A stretch of 64,000 bases of DNA from Superficieibacter electus (GCF_002915575.1 NZ_PQGD01000018.1:53989-117988); one strand, 5' to 3'; positions 26,988 through 37,845 are shown, counted from the first letter of the stretch. The notes: generated by a model from the letters alone, not told the origin. Numbers and translations: made by a program.

Positions 26988-27780
26988 GTTACCGTTACTG
27001 CTCTTTACCCTGCTGTTGCAAAGTTCGGTTGGGGTTACAGTATGGCTGGCGTTGCTACGCTCACGAGCCGGAACTGGGTTATCCGGCGTGGTGCTCGCCT
27101 TTGTGATGGCCTGTATGGGGCTGCTGGCCTCAATGCTGCATATGGGTTACCCGTTGAATGCGCTCAATGCGCTGCGCCATGTTGCCAGTTCCTGGCTTAG
27201 CCGTGAGATTGTATTTGCTTCTCTCTACCTTGCCGCACTGGGGTTAAGCGGGTTGTTGATGATTTGCCGTAAGCCGGGTGCGAACCTGCTGCTGATGCTG
27301 GCAGCGGTGATTGGCGTCATCGATGTGTATTGTATGGGGCAGATTTACATGCATACCTCGGTGATCACCTGGCAGCATGTCAATACGCTGTTCCTGTTTT
27401 ATGGAACATCAGTCATTGTTGGTTCGGTATTGATCGCATTGATGGCGCTGAAAGGACGCTGGGCCTGTTTACCGCAGCTGGCGAAATGTGCGGTCGCAGC
27501 GGTGACCATTATGGTGCTGGCGCGACTGCTGGTTCAGCCGCTGTGGTTTAGCGCCATCATGGAGGCAGGCCAGCAAATTGTCACCCTTCCTCATGCGCCG
27601 GTAGCGCGGCTACAACAGCTGCATAATCTGTATATTGCCGGCTGGATTGTCAGTGTTACAGGTCTTTTCTGTTTTGCCATCGGCGGGTTGCGAAAGGCGA
27701 AAGGCGCGCTGATTCTGGGGAGTGGGCTATTGATAATCGCAGAAGTGGTTCTGCGCTTTATCTTCTTTAGCATTGGTTAA
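26980..27780 (+). CDS. DmsC-like membrane anchor subunit
   Basis: A 266-residue integral membrane protein with about eight hydrophobic segments (first: ELPLLLFTLLLQSSVGVTVW). It matches the DmsC family, which anchors DmsAB and oxidises menaquinol. Conserved features include LASMLHMGYPLNALNALRH. It overlaps the dmsB-like gene by eight bases and is followed two bases later by the ferredoxin-like gene. Confidence 0.9.
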   Translation: MHELPLLLFTLLLQSSVGVTVWLALLRSRAGTGLSGVVLAFVMACMGLLASMLHMGYPLNALNALRHVASSWLSREIVFASLYLAALGLSGLLMICRKPGANLLLMLAAVIGVIDVYCMGQIYMHTSVITWQHVNTLFLFYGTSVIVGSVLIALMALKGRWACLPQLAKCAVAAVTIMVLARLLVQPLWFSAIMEAGQQIVTLPHAPVARLQQLHNLYIAGWIVSVTGLFCFAIGGLRKAKGALILGSGLLIIAEVVLRFIFFSIG

Positions 27781-27782
27781 CC

Positions 27783-28661
27783 GTGCGCCTGTTCCTTGCC
27801 CAACCTCAGGAGGCACCGTCAATCGGTGCCTCCTGTTCACACCATCTTCTGCGCCACTCCGCCTGCCGGGCCTGCGTGGATGTCTGCCCAATGCAGGCGC
27901 TGACGCTGGTGGAGGGGAGCATAACGCTTACCAGTGAACAATGCCTTCGCTGTGGCAATTGTCTTTTTGCCTGTCCGGCCGGGGCGATTAACGGCATTCA
28001 TGCGCCGTCACGTTATTATCGGCAGGAAACGCTGGTTGCGCCGCTTTCTCTTCATCCTCCCGATACGGCGGAACTTTTAGTCTGGCATCGTCTTTATCAT
28101 ATCCGTGCTGTCGCCTGTGACGCGGACAAACAACCCGGCTGGGCACTGGCCGTGGCGCGCCTGAATCTGGTACTTCTTAAGTATCAGGAGCCGGTCTGGC
28201 GCTTGCAGCCGCCTGTAGATCCACAGATTAACATCGCAAAACGGGCGCTGTTACCCGCCGGGAATAACATAGTGCACAGCGCCAGTGTTCCAACAGGAAA
28301 GCGTCTGTTGCGTCAGCTCTACCCCCGGTTCAGCGAAACCGTTGTGAAGGTAGATCCTCAGCGTTGCCTGCTTTGTGGAGCCTGTACACGCGTGTGCCCG
28401 GAAAACGTGCTGCGCCTGACGGAACACGTTTTCGAGACGGAGTCTGTACGCTGTACGGCCTGCAAAAACTGCCTTGCGGTGTGCCCGTCGCAGGCGTTGA
28501 CGCTTGAAGAGGGGCCGAAAGAAGCGTTTATTAACCAGCAGGCGCTGTTTACCGTGCGATGCCCGAACTGTCAGCGCGCATTTGCGGCCTGGGAGAACGA
28601 GAGTTCGTTATGCCCGCTTTGCCGCCAGCATCAGCACGGTATGCGCAGCACTTGTTGCTAA
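27783..28661 (+). CDS. Polyferredoxin-like protein of the molybdoenzyme operon
   Basis: A 292-residue protein starting at GTG 27783. It has two pairs of [4Fe-4S] motifs: CRACVDVCP and CLRCGNCLFACP near the N terminus, CLLCGACTRVCP and CTACKNCLAVCP near 190-235. A C-terminal CPNC/CPLC pair resembles a zinc ribbon. It has no signal peptide, so it is probably cytoplasmic. It occupies the position where other DMSO-reductase operons carry the TorD-type chaperone DmsD, but it is unrelated to that protein in sequence. It may assist cluster insertion or electron transfer; the function is inferred. Confidence 0.8.
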   Translation: MRLFLAQPQEAPSIGASCSHHLLRHSACRACVDVCPMQALTLVEGSITLTSEQCLRCGNCLFACPAGAINGIHAPSRYYRQETLVAPLSLHPPDTAELLVWHRLYHIRAVACDADKQPGWALAVARLNLVLLKYQEPVWRLQPPVDPQINIAKRALLPAGNNIVHSASVPTGKRLLRQLYPRFSETVVKVDPQRCLLCGACTRVCPENVLRLTEHVFETESVRCTACKNCLAVCPSQALTLEEGPKEAFINQQALFTVRCPNCQRAFAAWENESSLCPLCRQHQHGMRSTCC

Positions 28662-28783
28662 AACTCATTTTATTTTAAAAAAATGTTATCTTCATCCATA
28701 GGCAACGTTACAGTTGCTCATTATAATTCGCGCTCCTGGATGCCGCGCGATGTGCAACGGCAGAACAACAAACAGAGGTTATC

Positions 28784-29215
28784 ATGGCTATTGAACGTAC
28801 TTTTTCCATCATTAAACCGAACGCGGTGGCAAAAAACGTTATTGGCAGCATCTTTGCTCGTTTTGAAACAGCAGGTCTGAAAATTGTCGGTACCAAAATG
28901 CTGCATCTCACCTCTGAAAAAGCAGGTGGCTTCTATGCAGAGCATCAGGGTAAACCTTTCTTTGATGGCCTGGTGTCTTTTATGACCTCCGGTCCTATCG
29001 TGGTTACCGTGCTGGAAGGTGAAGACGCCGTGCGCCGCCATCGTGAAATCCTTGGCGCGACCAACCCGGCTAATGCGCTGGCAGGTACGCTGCGTGCAGA
29101 TTACGCCGACAGCCTGACCGAAAACGGCACCCATGGTTCTGACTCTGTAGAATCCGCCGAACGCGAAATCGCCTACTTCTTCGGCGAAGGCGAAGTGTGC
29201 CCGCGCACCCGCTAA
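28784..29215 (+). CDS. ndk: Ndk, nucleoside diphosphate kinase
   Basis: A 143-residue NDP kinase that balances nucleoside triphosphates by ping-pong phosphate transfer. The active-site histidine is in ENGTHGSDS near residue 117. The N terminus [16 protein letters not shown] and [14 protein letters not shown] are characteristic. It has its own leader of about 120 bases after the polyferredoxin gene and is followed by an intrinsic terminator. Confidence 0.98.
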   Translation: MAIERTFSIIKPNAVAKNVIGSIFARFETAGLKIVGTKMLHLTSEKAGGFYAEHQGKPFFDGLVSFMTSGPIVVTVLEGEDAVRRHREILGATNPANALAGTLRADYADSLTENGTHGSDSVESAEREIAYFFGEGEVCPRTR

Positions 29216-29291
29216 TTCCCGTCTTTACATTTTATTTCACGAATGTCGCGCGCAGGCGTGGCATCCGTGCAGCATAATTTGTACAATGCAG

Positions 29292-29320
29292 CGCCCCCGT
29301 TTGACGGGGCGTTTCTTTTT
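29292..29320 (+). terminator. Terminator after ndk
   Basis: CGCCCC (29292-29297) pairs with GGGGCG (29306-29311), followed by TTTCTTTTT. Intrinsic terminator between ndk and rlmN. Confidence 0.85.
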
Positions 29321-29367
29321 CAACCCTCCAGGGGCCATAACGTGTAATAACGAGGCCGGATTAAATT

Positions 29368-30534
29368 ATGTCAGAACTGAATGTCACGCCTGAGATCGCC
29401 ATCCCGGCGGTTGCCAATAAAGATGGAAAAATTAACCTGCTGGATCTCAACCGCCAGCAGATGCGCGAGTTTTTTAAAAACTTAGGCGAGAAACCCTTCC
29501 GTGCCGATCAGGTGATGAAGTGGATGTACCACTATTGCAGCGACAACTTTGATGAGATGACGGATATCAACAAAGTGCTGCGCAATAAGCTTAAAGAGGT
29601 TGCGGAAATCCGCGCACCGGAAGTGGTTGAAGAGCAGCGCTCTTCCGATGGCACCATTAAATGGGCGATTGCCGTGGGCGATCAGCGCGTTGAAACGGTC
29701 TATATTCCGGAAGACGATCGCGCCACGTTGTGCGTTTCTTCACAGGTTGGCTGCGCATTAGAGTGTAAATTCTGCTCCACCGCTCAGCAAGGATTTAACC
29801 GCAACCTGCGCGTTTCGGAAATTATCGGCCAGGTGTGGCGCGCGGCGAAAATTGTCGGCGCAGCGAAAGTGACCGGTACGCGTCCGATCACTAACGTGGT
29901 TATGATGGGCATGGGCGAGCCGCTGCTTAACCTGACCAACGTGGTACCTGCGATGGAAATCATGCTGGATGATTTCGGCTTTGGTCTCTCTAAACGTCGC
30001 GTGACGCTTTCCACTTCTGGTGTGGTCCCCGCGCTGGATAAACTGGGCGATATGATTGACGTTGCGCTGGCCATCTCTCTGCATGCGCCTAACGATCTGA
30101 TCCGCGACGAAATTGTGCCCATCAACAAAAAGTATAATATTGAGACGTTCCTTTCTGCCGTGCGCCGCTATCTGGATAAATCCAATGCCAACCAGGGCCG
30201 GGTCACGATTGAATATGTCATGCTGGATCACGTCAATGATGGCACTGAGCACGCGCATGAATTAGCTGAACTGCTCAAGGATACGCCGTGTAAGATCAAC
30301 CTGATCCCATGGAACCCGTTCCCGGGCGCACCGTATGGCCGCAGTTCTAATAGTCGCATCGATCGCTTCTGTAAGGTATTGATGAGCTATGGATTTACTA
30401 CCATTGTACGTAAAACGCGCGGTGACGATATTGATGCTGCCTGCGGACAGCTGGCGGGTGATGTTATTGACCGTACTAAGCGGACAATGCGTAAACGGAT
30501 GCAGGGTGAACCGATTGCCGTTAAGGCGGTCTGA
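29368..30534 (+). CDS. rlmN: RlmN, dual-specificity rRNA/tRNA adenine C2-methyltransferase
   Basis: A 388-residue radical SAM enzyme that makes 2-methyladenosine at 23S rRNA A2503 and tRNA A37. The radical SAM cluster cysteines are C129, C133 and C136 (CALECKFC), with C122 nearby. The second methyl-transfer cysteine is C359 ([10 protein letters not shown]). It is four residues longer than the E. coli protein, in the N terminus. Confidence 0.97.
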   Translation: MSELNVTPEIAIPAVANKDGKINLLDLNRQQMREFFKNLGEKPFRADQVMKWMYHYCSDNFDEMTDINKVLRNKLKEVAEIRAPEVVEEQRSSDGTIKWAIAVGDQRVETVYIPEDDRATLCVSSQVGCALECKFCSTAQQGFNRNLRVSEIIGQVWRAAKIVGAAKVTGTRPITNVVMMGMGEPLLNLTNVVPAMEIMLDDFGFGLSKRRVTLSTSGVVPALDKLGDMIDVALAISLHAPNDLIRDEIVPINKKYNIETFLSAVRRYLDKSNANQGRVTIEYVMLDHVNDGTEHAHELAELLKDTPCKINLIPWNPFPGAPYGRSSNSRIDRFCKVLMSYGFTTIVRKTRGDDIDAACGQLAGDVIDRTKRTMRKRMQGEPIAVKAV

Positions 30535-30812
30535 AAATCTGAGCACTACGCGTCGGGGATGGCGCGTAGTGTATAGAGATGGTGAATAGATGGGAAAAAC
30601 CCACTCGTGAAGATAATAATTACGGTGCGTTTTTGCCAACTTTAAGGCAGTATGTAGCGATACAACAACAGCTTAGCAACAAGTGCTCAAGCTGCTCTGT
30701 GATAGTTAGCCTGACAGTCTTATACTGTCTGTCGTTGACCAGGCAAATATTTCGCGGTGCGGGCATTAGCCGGCACCAGAATTTTAATTTCACGTACCAG
30801 CAGTTGTAGCGA
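30535..30812 (+). other. rlmN-rodZ intergenic region
   Basis: 278 bases without a credible gene. A 9-bp hairpin follows rlmN (CACTACGCG at 30544-30552 with CGCGTAGTG at 30563-30571), lacking a T tract. A frame of 76 codons from 30579 has no family look or ribosome binding site and is not called. The rodZ promoter should lie in the last 150 bases; no convincing hexamer pair was picked. Confidence 0.5.
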
Positions 30813-31823
30813 ATGAATACTGAAGCCACCCACGACCAACATGAAGCACAAACTACCGGCGTGCGACTACGCAACGCCCGTGAGCAACTCGGACTCAGCC
30901 AACAAGCGGTTGCAGAACGCTTATGCCTGAAGGTTTCCACGGTTCGCGATATTGAAGAAGATAAGGCTCCTGCCGAGCTGGCTTCAACATTTCTGCGTGG
31001 CTATATCCGCTCCTATGCACGTCTGGTGCATATTCCGGAAGAAGAACTGCTTCCGATGATGGAAAAGCAGGCTCCCGTGAGAGCCGCAAAAGTCGCCCCG
31101 ATGCAGACCTTTGCGCTTGGCAAACAGCGCAAGAAACGTAGCGGCTGGCTGATGGGCTTTATCACCTGGATTATTTTCTTTGTTGTTTTGAGCTTTACTG
31201 GCTTGTGGTGGTGGCAGAACCATAAGGCGCAACAGGAAGAAATCAATACGATGGAAGCGCAATCTTCCGCTGAATTGAATGCCAGCGATAATCACGATCA
31301 AAACATCCCGATTGATACCGGGACCCCACCAGATTCTGAACAAAGCAACGCGGTTCCCCTGAACAACACCGATACCGCTTCTGCGGCACCCACAACACCA
31401 ACGACGCCTGCGCCAGCCACGACGCCGGCTCCCGCTACGTCGGCCCCGGCAGAAAATGCGCAGGCAAATACTGTCGTTTCACCTTCTCAGGCGAACGTCG
31501 ATGCCGCCCCTGCACAGGCACCGCTACCAACTGACCAGGCGGGTGTCACTGCACCGGTTGACGGCAATGCGCTGGTAATGGACTTCAATGCCGAATGTTG
31601 GCTGGAAGTATCCGACGCGACCGGCAAGAAAATCTATAGCGGTACCCAGCGCAGCGGCGGTCACTTAAACCTTACCGGTCAACTGCCCTATAAGCTTAAA
31701 ATTGGTGCTCCGGCTGCCGTTCAAATTCAGTTCCAGGGAAAACCGGTCGATTTGAGCCGCTTTGTAAGATCTAATCAGGTTGCGCGTCTGACCCTCAATG
31801 CCGACCAGTCAGCAGCACAGTAA
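30813..31823 (+). CDS. rodZ: RodZ, cytoskeletal rod-shape protein
   Basis: A 336-residue bitopic membrane protein that links MreB to the elongation machinery. The N-terminal HTH (about 19-80, [20 protein letters not shown]) binds MreB. A basic KQRKKR precedes the transmembrane helix (about 112-131). A Thr/Pro/Ala-rich periplasmic linker (about 165-240) leads to the C-terminal beta domain. It is the first gene of the rodZ-ispG-hisS-yfgM-bamB-der run. Confidence 0.96.
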   Translation: MNTEATHDQHEAQTTGVRLRNAREQLGLSQQAVAERLCLKVSTVRDIEEDKAPAELASTFLRGYIRSYARLVHIPEEELLPMMEKQAPVRAAKVAPMQTFALGKQRKKRSGWLMGFITWIIFFVVLSFTGLWWWQNHKAQQEEINTMEAQSSAELNASDNHDQNIPIDTGTPPDSEQSNAVPLNNTDTASAAPTTPTTPAPATTPAPATSAPAENAQANTVVSPSQANVDAAPAQAPLPTDQAGVTAPVDGNALVMDFNAECWLEVSDATGKKIYSGTQRSGGHLNLTGQLPYKLKIGAPAAVQIQFQGKPVDLSRFVRSNQVARLTLNADQSAAQ

Positions 31824-31849
31824 CAGACGGGCACCGCAGGAGAGTTTTC

Positions 31850-32968
31850 ATGCATAACCAGGCCCCTATTCAGCGTAGAAAGTCAAAACGGATTTACGTG
31901 GGGAATGTGCCGATCGGTGATGGTGCTCCCATCGCTGTTCAGTCAATGACCAATACCCGTACGACGGATGTAGAGGCAACGGTAAACCAGATCAGAGCGC
32001 TGGAGCGCGTAGGGGCCGACATTGTTCGTGTCTCGGTGCCCACCATGGATGCGGCTGAAGCATTTAAACTGATCAAACAACAGGTCAATGTTCCGCTGGT
32101 TGCGGATATCCATTTTGACTATCGCATCGCCCTTAAAGTGGCGGAATACGGCGTTGACTGCCTGCGTATTAACCCAGGCAACATCGGTAACGAAGAGCGT
32201 ATTCGCACCGTGGTTGATTGCGCTCGCGATAAAAACATTCCGATTCGCATTGGCGTCAATGCCGGTTCGCTGGAAAAAGATCTTCAGGAAAAATACGGTG
32301 AGCCGACACCGCAGGCGCTGCTTGAGTCTGCAATGCGCCATGTTGATCATCTCGATCGTCTCAACTTCGATCAATTTAAAGTCAGCGTTAAAGCCTCTGA
32401 TGTATTTCTTGCCGTTGAGTCCTATCGCCTGCTGGCGAAGCAAATCGATCAGCCATTGCATCTGGGGATCACCGAGGCCGGCGGCGCACGCAGTGGCGCA
32501 GTGAAATCGGCGATTGGCCTGGGCCTGCTGCTCTCGGAAGGCATCGGTGACACGCTGCGCGTCTCGCTGGCCGCCGATCCGGTAGAAGAGATCAAAGTTG
32601 GATTTGATATCCTGAAATCATTGCGCATCCGCGCCCGTGGGATCAACTTCATCGCCTGTCCGACCTGTTCGCGCCAGGAGTTCGATGTCATCGGCACGGT
32701 GAACGCGCTGGAGCAGCGTCTGGAAGATATCATTACGCCGATGGACGTTTCGATCATTGGTTGCGTTGTTAATGGCCCGGGGGAAGCACTGGTTTCCACG
32801 CTTGGCGTGACTGGCGGTAATAAAAAAAGCGGGCTGTATGAAGACGGCGTGCGCAAAGACCGTCTGGATAACGACGATATGATCGGTCAGCTTGAAGCCC
32901 GTATTCGCGCCAAGGCCAGCATTCTGGATGAAGCGCGCCGCATTGACGTCCAGCAACTTGAAAAATAA
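31850..32968 (+). CDS. ispG: IspG, HMBPP synthase
   Basis: A 372-residue [4Fe-4S] enzyme of the MEP isoprenoid pathway, converting methylerythritol cyclodiphosphate to HMBPP. Cluster ligands lie in [10 protein letters not shown] (C270, C273) and [12 protein letters not shown] (C305). The N-terminal TIM barrel begins with [27 protein letters not shown] ribosome binding site precedes ATG 31850. It depends on Isc-type cluster supply. Confidence 0.97.
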   Translation: MHNQAPIQRRKSKRIYVGNVPIGDGAPIAVQSMTNTRTTDVEATVNQIRALERVGADIVRVSVPTMDAAEAFKLIKQQVNVPLVADIHFDYRIALKVAEYGVDCLRINPGNIGNEERIRTVVDCARDKNIPIRIGVNAGSLEKDLQEKYGEPTPQALLESAMRHVDHLDRLNFDQFKVSVKASDVFLAVESYRLLAKQIDQPLHLGITEAGGARSGAVKSAIGLGLLLSEGIGDTLRVSLAADPVEEIKVGFDILKSLRIRARGINFIACPTCSRQEFDVIGTVNALEQRLEDIITPMDVSIIGCVVNGPGEALVSTLGVTGGNKKSGLYEDGVRKDRLDNDDMIGQLEARIRAKASILDEARRIDVQQLEK

Positions 32969-32974
32969 CGTGAT

Positions 32975-32993
32975 GGGAAGCGCGGCGCTTCCC
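32975..32993 (+). repeat. ispG-hisS intergenic hairpin
   Basis: GGGAAGC and GCTTCCC with a GCGGC loop, seven bases after the ispG stop and without a T tract. It is probably a processing or stabilising hairpin and not a terminator. Confidence 0.5.
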
Positions 32994-33076
32994 GTGTATG
33001 ATTGGACCCGTATTGCTCCCGCATTGTTCGCAGAAGCGCTTTAGGTTCATATTTATATTCAGAATAGAGAATAAAC

Positions 33077-34366
33077 GTGTCAAAGAAAATTCAGTCTGTA
33101 CGCGGTATGAATGATTATTTGCCGGAAGATACCGCAGTATGGCAACGCGTCGAAAAGATCATCAAAGGCGTCGTCGAATCCTATGGATATCGTGAGATTC
33201 GAACGCCTGTTCTTGAGCAAACACCGCTGTTCAAGCGTGCTATTGGTGAAGTCACCGACGTTGTGGAAAAAGAGATGTATACCTTCAACGATCGCGAGCG
33301 CGACGCTGAAGAAGTTACCTCATTAACCATGCGTCCTGAAGGTACGGCAGGCTGCGTTCGTGCTGGTATCGAACATGGACTGCTGCATAATCAGGAACAG
33401 CGCCTGTGGTACATCGGCCCGATGTTCCGCCATGAGCGTCCGCAAAAAGGGCGCTATCGTCAATTCCACCAGATGGGGCTTGAGGTCTTCGGTCTGCAGG
33501 GGCCGGATATTGACGCTGAGCTTATCATGCTCACTGCGCGCTGGTGGCGTGAACTGGGGATTGCTGAACACGTTCATCTCGAACTGAATTCGATTGGCTC
33601 CCTTGACGCACGTGCGAAATACCGTGAAGCCTTAGTGGCATTTCTCGAACAGCATAAAGAAAAGCTGGACGAAGACTGTAAGCGCCGCATGTATTCTAAC
33701 CCGCTGCGCGTGCTGGATTCTAAAAATCAGCAGGTCCAGGCATTATTGAATGACGCCCCTGAGCTGGCGGATTATCTGGATGAAGAGTCCCGTGAGCACT
33801 TTACCGAGTTATGCAAACTGCTTGAGGCTGTAGGCATTCCTTATACTATTAACCAGCGCCTGGTGCGTGGTCTGGACTATTACAACCGCACGGTTTTTGA
33901 ATGGGTCACCAACAGCCTTGGCGCGCAGGGAACGGTATGCGCCGGTGGGCGCTATGATGGCCTTGTTGAACAATTGGGCGGCCGTGCAACCCCGGCAGTT
34001 GGCTTTGCTATGGGGCTGGAACGACTTGTTTTACTCGTTCAGGCGGTTAATCCGGAATTTACTGCCGATCCTGTTGTCGATATATATCTGGTAGCGTCAG
34101 GCGCGCAAACGCAGGCGGCGGCATTGAACCTGGCTGAGCGTCTGCGTAGCGAAATACCTGGCGTGAAGCTCATGACCAACCATGGTGGCGGCAACTTTAA
34201 AAAACAGTTTGCCCGCGCCGATAAATGGGGTGCCCGCGTTGCACTGGTACTGGGTGAATCGGAAGTCGCTAACCATACCGTTGTAGTGAAGGATTTGCGC
34301 TCTGGTGAGCAAACGGCAGTAGTGCAGGATAGTGTTGCCGCGCATTTGCGCACTTTACTGGGCTAA
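33077..34366 (+). CDS. hisS: HisS, histidyl-tRNA synthetase (divergent allele)
   Basis: A 429-residue class II synthetase starting at GTG 33077. Class II motifs include [18 protein letters not shown] (motif 2 region begins [15 protein letters not shown]), the His-binding [13 protein letters not shown] and the motif 3 region GFAMGLERL. The C-terminal anticodon domain is complete. By recall E. coli HisS has 424 residues and reads DRNGDSLTLRPEGT; here residues 72-84 read [13 protein letters not shown], giving five extra residues. The first 95 residues also differ much more than its neighbours do. It is still fully open and probably functional. Confidence 0.95.
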   Translation: MSKKIQSVRGMNDYLPEDTAVWQRVEKIIKGVVESYGYREIRTPVLEQTPLFKRAIGEVTDVVEKEMYTFNDRERDAEEVTSLTMRPEGTAGCVRAGIEHGLLHNQEQRLWYIGPMFRHERPQKGRYRQFHQMGLEVFGLQGPDIDAELIMLTARWWRELGIAEHVHLELNSIGSLDARAKYREALVAFLEQHKEKLDEDCKRRMYSNPLRVLDSKNQQVQALLNDAPELADYLDEESREHFTELCKLLEAVGIPYTINQRLVRGLDYYNRTVFEWVTNSLGAQGTVCAGGRYDGLVEQLGGRATPAVGFAMGLERLVLLVQAVNPEFTADPVVDIYLVASGAQTQAAALNLAERLRSEIPGVKLMTNHGGGNFKKQFARADKWGARVALVLGESEVANHTVVVKDLRSGEQTAVVQDSVAAHLRTLLG

Positions 34367-34379
34367 GGAGTAGGACTGC

Positions 34380-35000
34380 GTGGAAATCTACGAGAACGAA
34401 AACGAACAGGTTGAGGCGCTCAAACGCTTCTTCTCTGAAAACGGCAAAGCGCTGGCCGTTGGGGTGATTTTAGGTATTGGTGCGCTGGTAGGCTGGCGTT
34501 ACTGGACCGGTCATCAGGTCGAGGTTTCAAGAACCTCTTCACTTACCTATGACAATACCGTTTCTGCACTGCGGGCAGACAAGCCGGAAACGCTGGCCGC
34601 CGCTGAGAAATTCGCAGCGGAAAACAAAAATGTCTACGGTGCTTTTACGGCCCTTGAACTGGCGCAGCAGTACGTTGATAAGAACGAACTTGATAAAGCC
34701 GGTAAGCAGTTACAGCAGGGGCTGGCTGACGCATCGGATGAAAATTTACAGTCCGTCATCAGTATGCGCCTTGCCCGCGTACAGCTTCAGCAAAAGCAAG
34801 CGGATGCCGCGCTGAAAACGCTGGAGAATATTAAGGGTGAGGGGTGGACGGCTATTGTCGCCGATTTGCGTGGTGAAATCTTGCTAAGCAAAGGTGATAA
34901 AAAGGGCGCACACGCTGCATGGGAAGCGGGTGTGAAAAGCGACTCTTCGCCTGCGCTGAGTGAAATGATGCGCATGAAAATGAATAATTTGTCCATCTGA
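34380..35000 (+). CDS. yfgM: YfgM, ancillary SecYEG translocon subunit
   Basis: A 206-residue membrane protein starting at GTG 34380 (MEIYENENEQVEALKRFF). A single transmembrane helix lies at about 21-41 and a TPR-like periplasmic domain follows. In E. coli it binds SecYEG and PpiD and helps hand over exported proteins; it also tunes the Rcs response. It lies 13 bases after hisS and ten before bamB. Confidence 0.94.
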   Translation: MEIYENENEQVEALKRFFSENGKALAVGVILGIGALVGWRYWTGHQVEVSRTSSLTYDNTVSALRADKPETLAAAEKFAAENKNVYGAFTALELAQQYVDKNELDKAGKQLQQGLADASDENLQSVISMRLARVQLQQKQADAALKTLENIKGEGWTAIVADLRGEILLSKGDKKGAHAAWEAGVKSDSSPALSEMMRMKMNNLSI

Positions 35001-35010
35001 GAGGGACCCG

Positions 35011-36189
35011 ATGCAATTGCGTAAATTACTTCTGCCTGGCGTGCTTTCTGTCGCGTTGTTAAGTGGCTGTTCACTGTTTAACGGCGAAGAAGACGTGGTT
35101 AAAATGTCTCCGTTGCCGCAGGTTGAAAACCAGTTCACGCCGACCACGGTATGGGATACCTCTGTGGGAAGCGGGATCGGCGAGTTTTATTCGAATCTCC
35201 ATCCGGCCTTCGCTGATGGTGTAGTATATGCGGCCGATCGGCGTGGTACCGTTAAAGCGGTAAATGCCGATGATGGAAAAGAAATCTGGAGCGTTAGTCT
35301 GGCAGAGAAGCAAGGCTGGATGTCTTCCTCTCCGGCGCTACTGTCTGGTGGTGTAACGGTTGACGGCGGTCACGTCTATGTTGGCAGTGAAAAAGCCCAG
35401 GTTTATGCGCTGAACACCAGTGATGGTGGTGTCGCATGGCAGACACAGGTCGCAGGTGAAGCACTGTCGCGCCCGGTGGTGAGCGATGGCATGGTCCTCA
35501 TTCATACCAGCAACGGTCAGCTTCAGGCGTTAGATCAGGCCAGTGGTGTGATTAAATGGACCGTTAACCTCGACATGCCGGCGCTGTCGCTGCGTGGCGA
35601 GTCCGCCCCTGTTACCGCATTTGGTGCGGCGATTGTTGGCGGTGATAACGGTCGCGTGAGTGCTGTACTGATGCAACAGGGCCAGATGATCTGGCAGCAG
35701 CGCATCTCGCAGGCCACCGGCCCGACCGAGATCGACCGTCTGAGTGATGTCGATACCACGCCGATTGTCGTGGATGGCGTTATTTACGCGCTGGCCTATA
35801 ACGGTAATCTCACCGCCCTGGATTTGCGTAGCGGGCAGATCATGTGGAAACGTGAACTGGGTTCAGTCAATGATTTCATCGTTGACGGCGGTCATATTTA
35901 CATCGTCGATCAGACCGATCGTCTGTTGGCGCTGACGACCGACGGTGGTGTGACTCAATGGACGCAGAGCGATCTGCTGCATCGTAACCTGACGGCTCCG
36001 GCACTGTATAATGGTTCTATCGTGGTTGGTGATAGCGAAGGTTATCTGCACTGGATTAATCCTGATGACGGCCATTTTGTCGCCCAGCAAAAACTGGACG
36101 GTTCGGGTTTCCTGACTGAGCCTGTCGTTGCGGATGGCAAACTGCTTATCCAGGCGAAAGACGGTACGCTGTACGCCATTACGCGTTAA
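35011..36189 (+). CDS. bamB: BamB, outer-membrane assembly lipoprotein
   Basis: A 392-residue eight-bladed beta-propeller lipoprotein of the BAM complex. The lipobox is LLSGC with lipidated C20 and Ser next, fitting outer-membrane sorting. Repeating blade motifs such as VKAVNADDGKEIWS and LTALDLRSGQIMWK are visible. It binds BamA and supports beta-barrel insertion. It is followed by a terminator. Confidence 0.97.
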   Translation: MQLRKLLLPGVLSVALLSGCSLFNGEEDVVKMSPLPQVENQFTPTTVWDTSVGSGIGEFYSNLHPAFADGVVYAADRRGTVKAVNADDGKEIWSVSLAEKQGWMSSSPALLSGGVTVDGGHVYVGSEKAQVYALNTSDGGVAWQTQVAGEALSRPVVSDGMVLIHTSNGQLQALDQASGVIKWTVNLDMPALSLRGESAPVTAFGAAIVGGDNGRVSAVLMQQGQMIWQQRISQATGPTEIDRLSDVDTTPIVVDGVIYALAYNGNLTALDLRSGQIMWKRELGSVNDFIVDGGHIYIVDQTDRLLALTTDGGVTQWTQSDLLHRNLTAPALYNGSIVVGDSEGYLHWINPDDGHFVAQQKLDGSGFLTEPVVADGKLLIQAKDGTLYAITR

Positions 36190-36211
36190 TCTGTCGCGTA
36201 ATATGAAATCA

Positions 36212-36246
36212 ACGGCTCCTGTTATCACAGGGGCCGTTTGCTGTTT
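36212..36246 (+). terminator. Terminator after bamB
   Basis: ACGGCTCCTGT (36212-36222), a TATC loop, and ACAGGGGCCGT (36227-36237), followed by TTGCTGTTTAT. Intrinsic terminator with a moderate T tract. Confidence 0.8.
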
Positions 36247-36306
36247 ATAGAAATAGCGATATTCCGCGCTATTTTTGAATGAATTTGAGTAAAAGAGGCT
36301 TTAAAC

Positions 36307-37785
36307 ATGATACCTGTGGTCGCGCTTGTCGGACGCCCTAACGTCGGAAAATCCACGCTATTTAACCGTCTTACGCGTACTCGTGATGCGCTGGTGGCGG
36401 ATTTCCCCGGGCTGACGCGTGACCGTAAGTACGGTCGTGCCGAAGTAGAGGGGCGTGAGTTTATCTGCATTGATACCGGCGGTATTGACGGCACGGAAGA
36501 GGGCGTTGAAACCCGGATGGCCGAGCAATCTCTGCTGGCAATTGAAGAAGCTGACGTGGTGCTGTTTATGGTTGATGCCCGCGCGGGTCTGATGCCGGCT
36601 GACGAAGGCATCGCTAAGCATTTGCGTTCGCGTGAAAAACCGACATTCCTCGTGGCGAACAAAACCGACGGCATTGACCCGGATCAGGCCGTGGCGGACT
36701 TCTGGTCGCTCGGCTTAGGTGAGATCCATCCTATTGCGGCGTCGCATGGCCGTGGCGTTGTCAGCCTGCTTGAACACGTATTGCTGCCGTTTGTCGATGA
36801 GGTCAATCCGCCTGAAGAGATTGATGAAGAGGCTGAATACTGGAAGCAATTTGAAGCGGAACAAAACGGTACCGACGTTGAAGAGGAAGAAGATGACTTC
36901 AACCCGCAGGATCTGCCGATTAAAATTGCGATTGTGGGTCGCCCGAACGTAGGTAAGTCTACGCTCACTAACCGTATTCTCGGTGAAGAGCGCGTGGTGG
37001 TCTATGACATGCCCGGCACCACCCGCGACAGTATTTATATCCCGATGGAACGCGATGAACGCGAATATGTGCTTATTGACACCGCCGGGGTGCGTAAGCG
37101 CGGCAAAATCACCGATACCGTTGAAAAATTCTCGGTGATTAAAACGCTACAGGCGATTGAAGATGCCAACGTATGTCTGCTGGTCATTGATGCCCGTGAA
37201 GGCATTTCCGATCAGGACCTCTCGCTGCTGGGCTTTATCCTTAATAGTGGGCGCTCACTGGTGATTGTCGTCAACAAGTGGGACGGCCTGAGCCAGGAAA
37301 TCAGAGAGCAGGTGAAAGAGACACTGGACTATCGTCTGGGCTTTATCGATTTTGCCCGCGTGCACTTTATCTCTGCGCTGCACGGTAGCGGGGTAGGGAA
37401 TTTGTTTGAGTCCATCCGGGAAGCTTACGACAGTTCAACACGTCGCGTTAGCACCGCAATGCTGACCCGTATTATGACGATGGCCTCTGAAGATCATCAG
37501 CCGCCGCTGGTGCGCGGGCGACGCGTGAAGCTGAAATATGCCCATGCTGGTGGCTACAACCCGCCGATTGTGGTGATCCATGGTAATCAGGTGAAAGACC
37601 TGCCGGATTCCTACAAGCGTTACCTGATGAACTACTTCCGTAAGTCGCTGGATGTCATGGGTACGCCGATCCGTATTCAGTTTAAAGAAGGGGAAAACCC
37701 GTTTGCCAACAAACGCAATACCCTGACGCCCAATCAGCTCCGTAAGCGCAAGCGCCTGATTAAGCACATCAAAAAAAGTAAGTAA
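36307..37785 (+). CDS. der: Der (EngA), double-GTPase 50S ribosome assembly factor
   Basis: A 492-residue essential GTPase with two G domains in tandem. P-loops are GRPNVGKS at 8-15 and again at 211-218; further signatures include DTGGIDG and [13 protein letters not shown] and NKWD. A KH-like C-terminal domain follows. It acts in late 50S subunit maturation. An acidic linker (EEEEDDF, about residue 195) joins the G domains. Confidence 0.97.
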   Translation: MIPVVALVGRPNVGKSTLFNRLTRTRDALVADFPGLTRDRKYGRAEVEGREFICIDTGGIDGTEEGVETRMAEQSLLAIEEADVVLFMVDARAGLMPADEGIAKHLRSREKPTFLVANKTDGIDPDQAVADFWSLGLGEIHPIAASHGRGVVSLLEHVLLPFVDEVNPPEEIDEEAEYWKQFEAEQNGTDVEEEEDDFNPQDLPIKIAIVGRPNVGKSTLTNRILGEERVVVYDMPGTTRDSIYIPMERDEREYVLIDTAGVRKRGKITDTVEKFSVIKTLQAIEDANVCLLVIDAREGISDQDLSLLGFILNSGRSLVIVVNKWDGLSQEIREQVKETLDYRLGFIDFARVHFISALHGSGVGNLFESIREAYDSSTRRVSTAMLTRIMTMASEDHQPPLVRGRRVKLKYAHAGGYNPPIVVIHGNQVKDLPDSYKRYLMNYFRKSLDVMGTPIRIQFKEGENPFANKRNTLTPNQLRKRKRLIKHIKKSK

Positions 37786-37794
37786 CCGATATCG

Positions 37795-37819
37795 CCCTCT
37801 CTGCACTGGAGAGGGTTTT
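37795..37819 (+). terminator. Terminator after der
   Basis: CCCTCTC (37795-37801) pairs with GAGAGGG (37809-37815), followed by TTTT. Intrinsic terminator just before yfgJ. Confidence 0.8.
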
Positions 37820-37845
37820 ACCCGCAGGACTGTGAAGGAGAGAAA

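Noticed and set aside
30579-30809. Open frame of 76 codons between rlmN and rodZ
   Set aside because: No ribosome binding site, no recognisable domain, and it runs through the expected rodZ promoter; E. coli has no gene I recall here.
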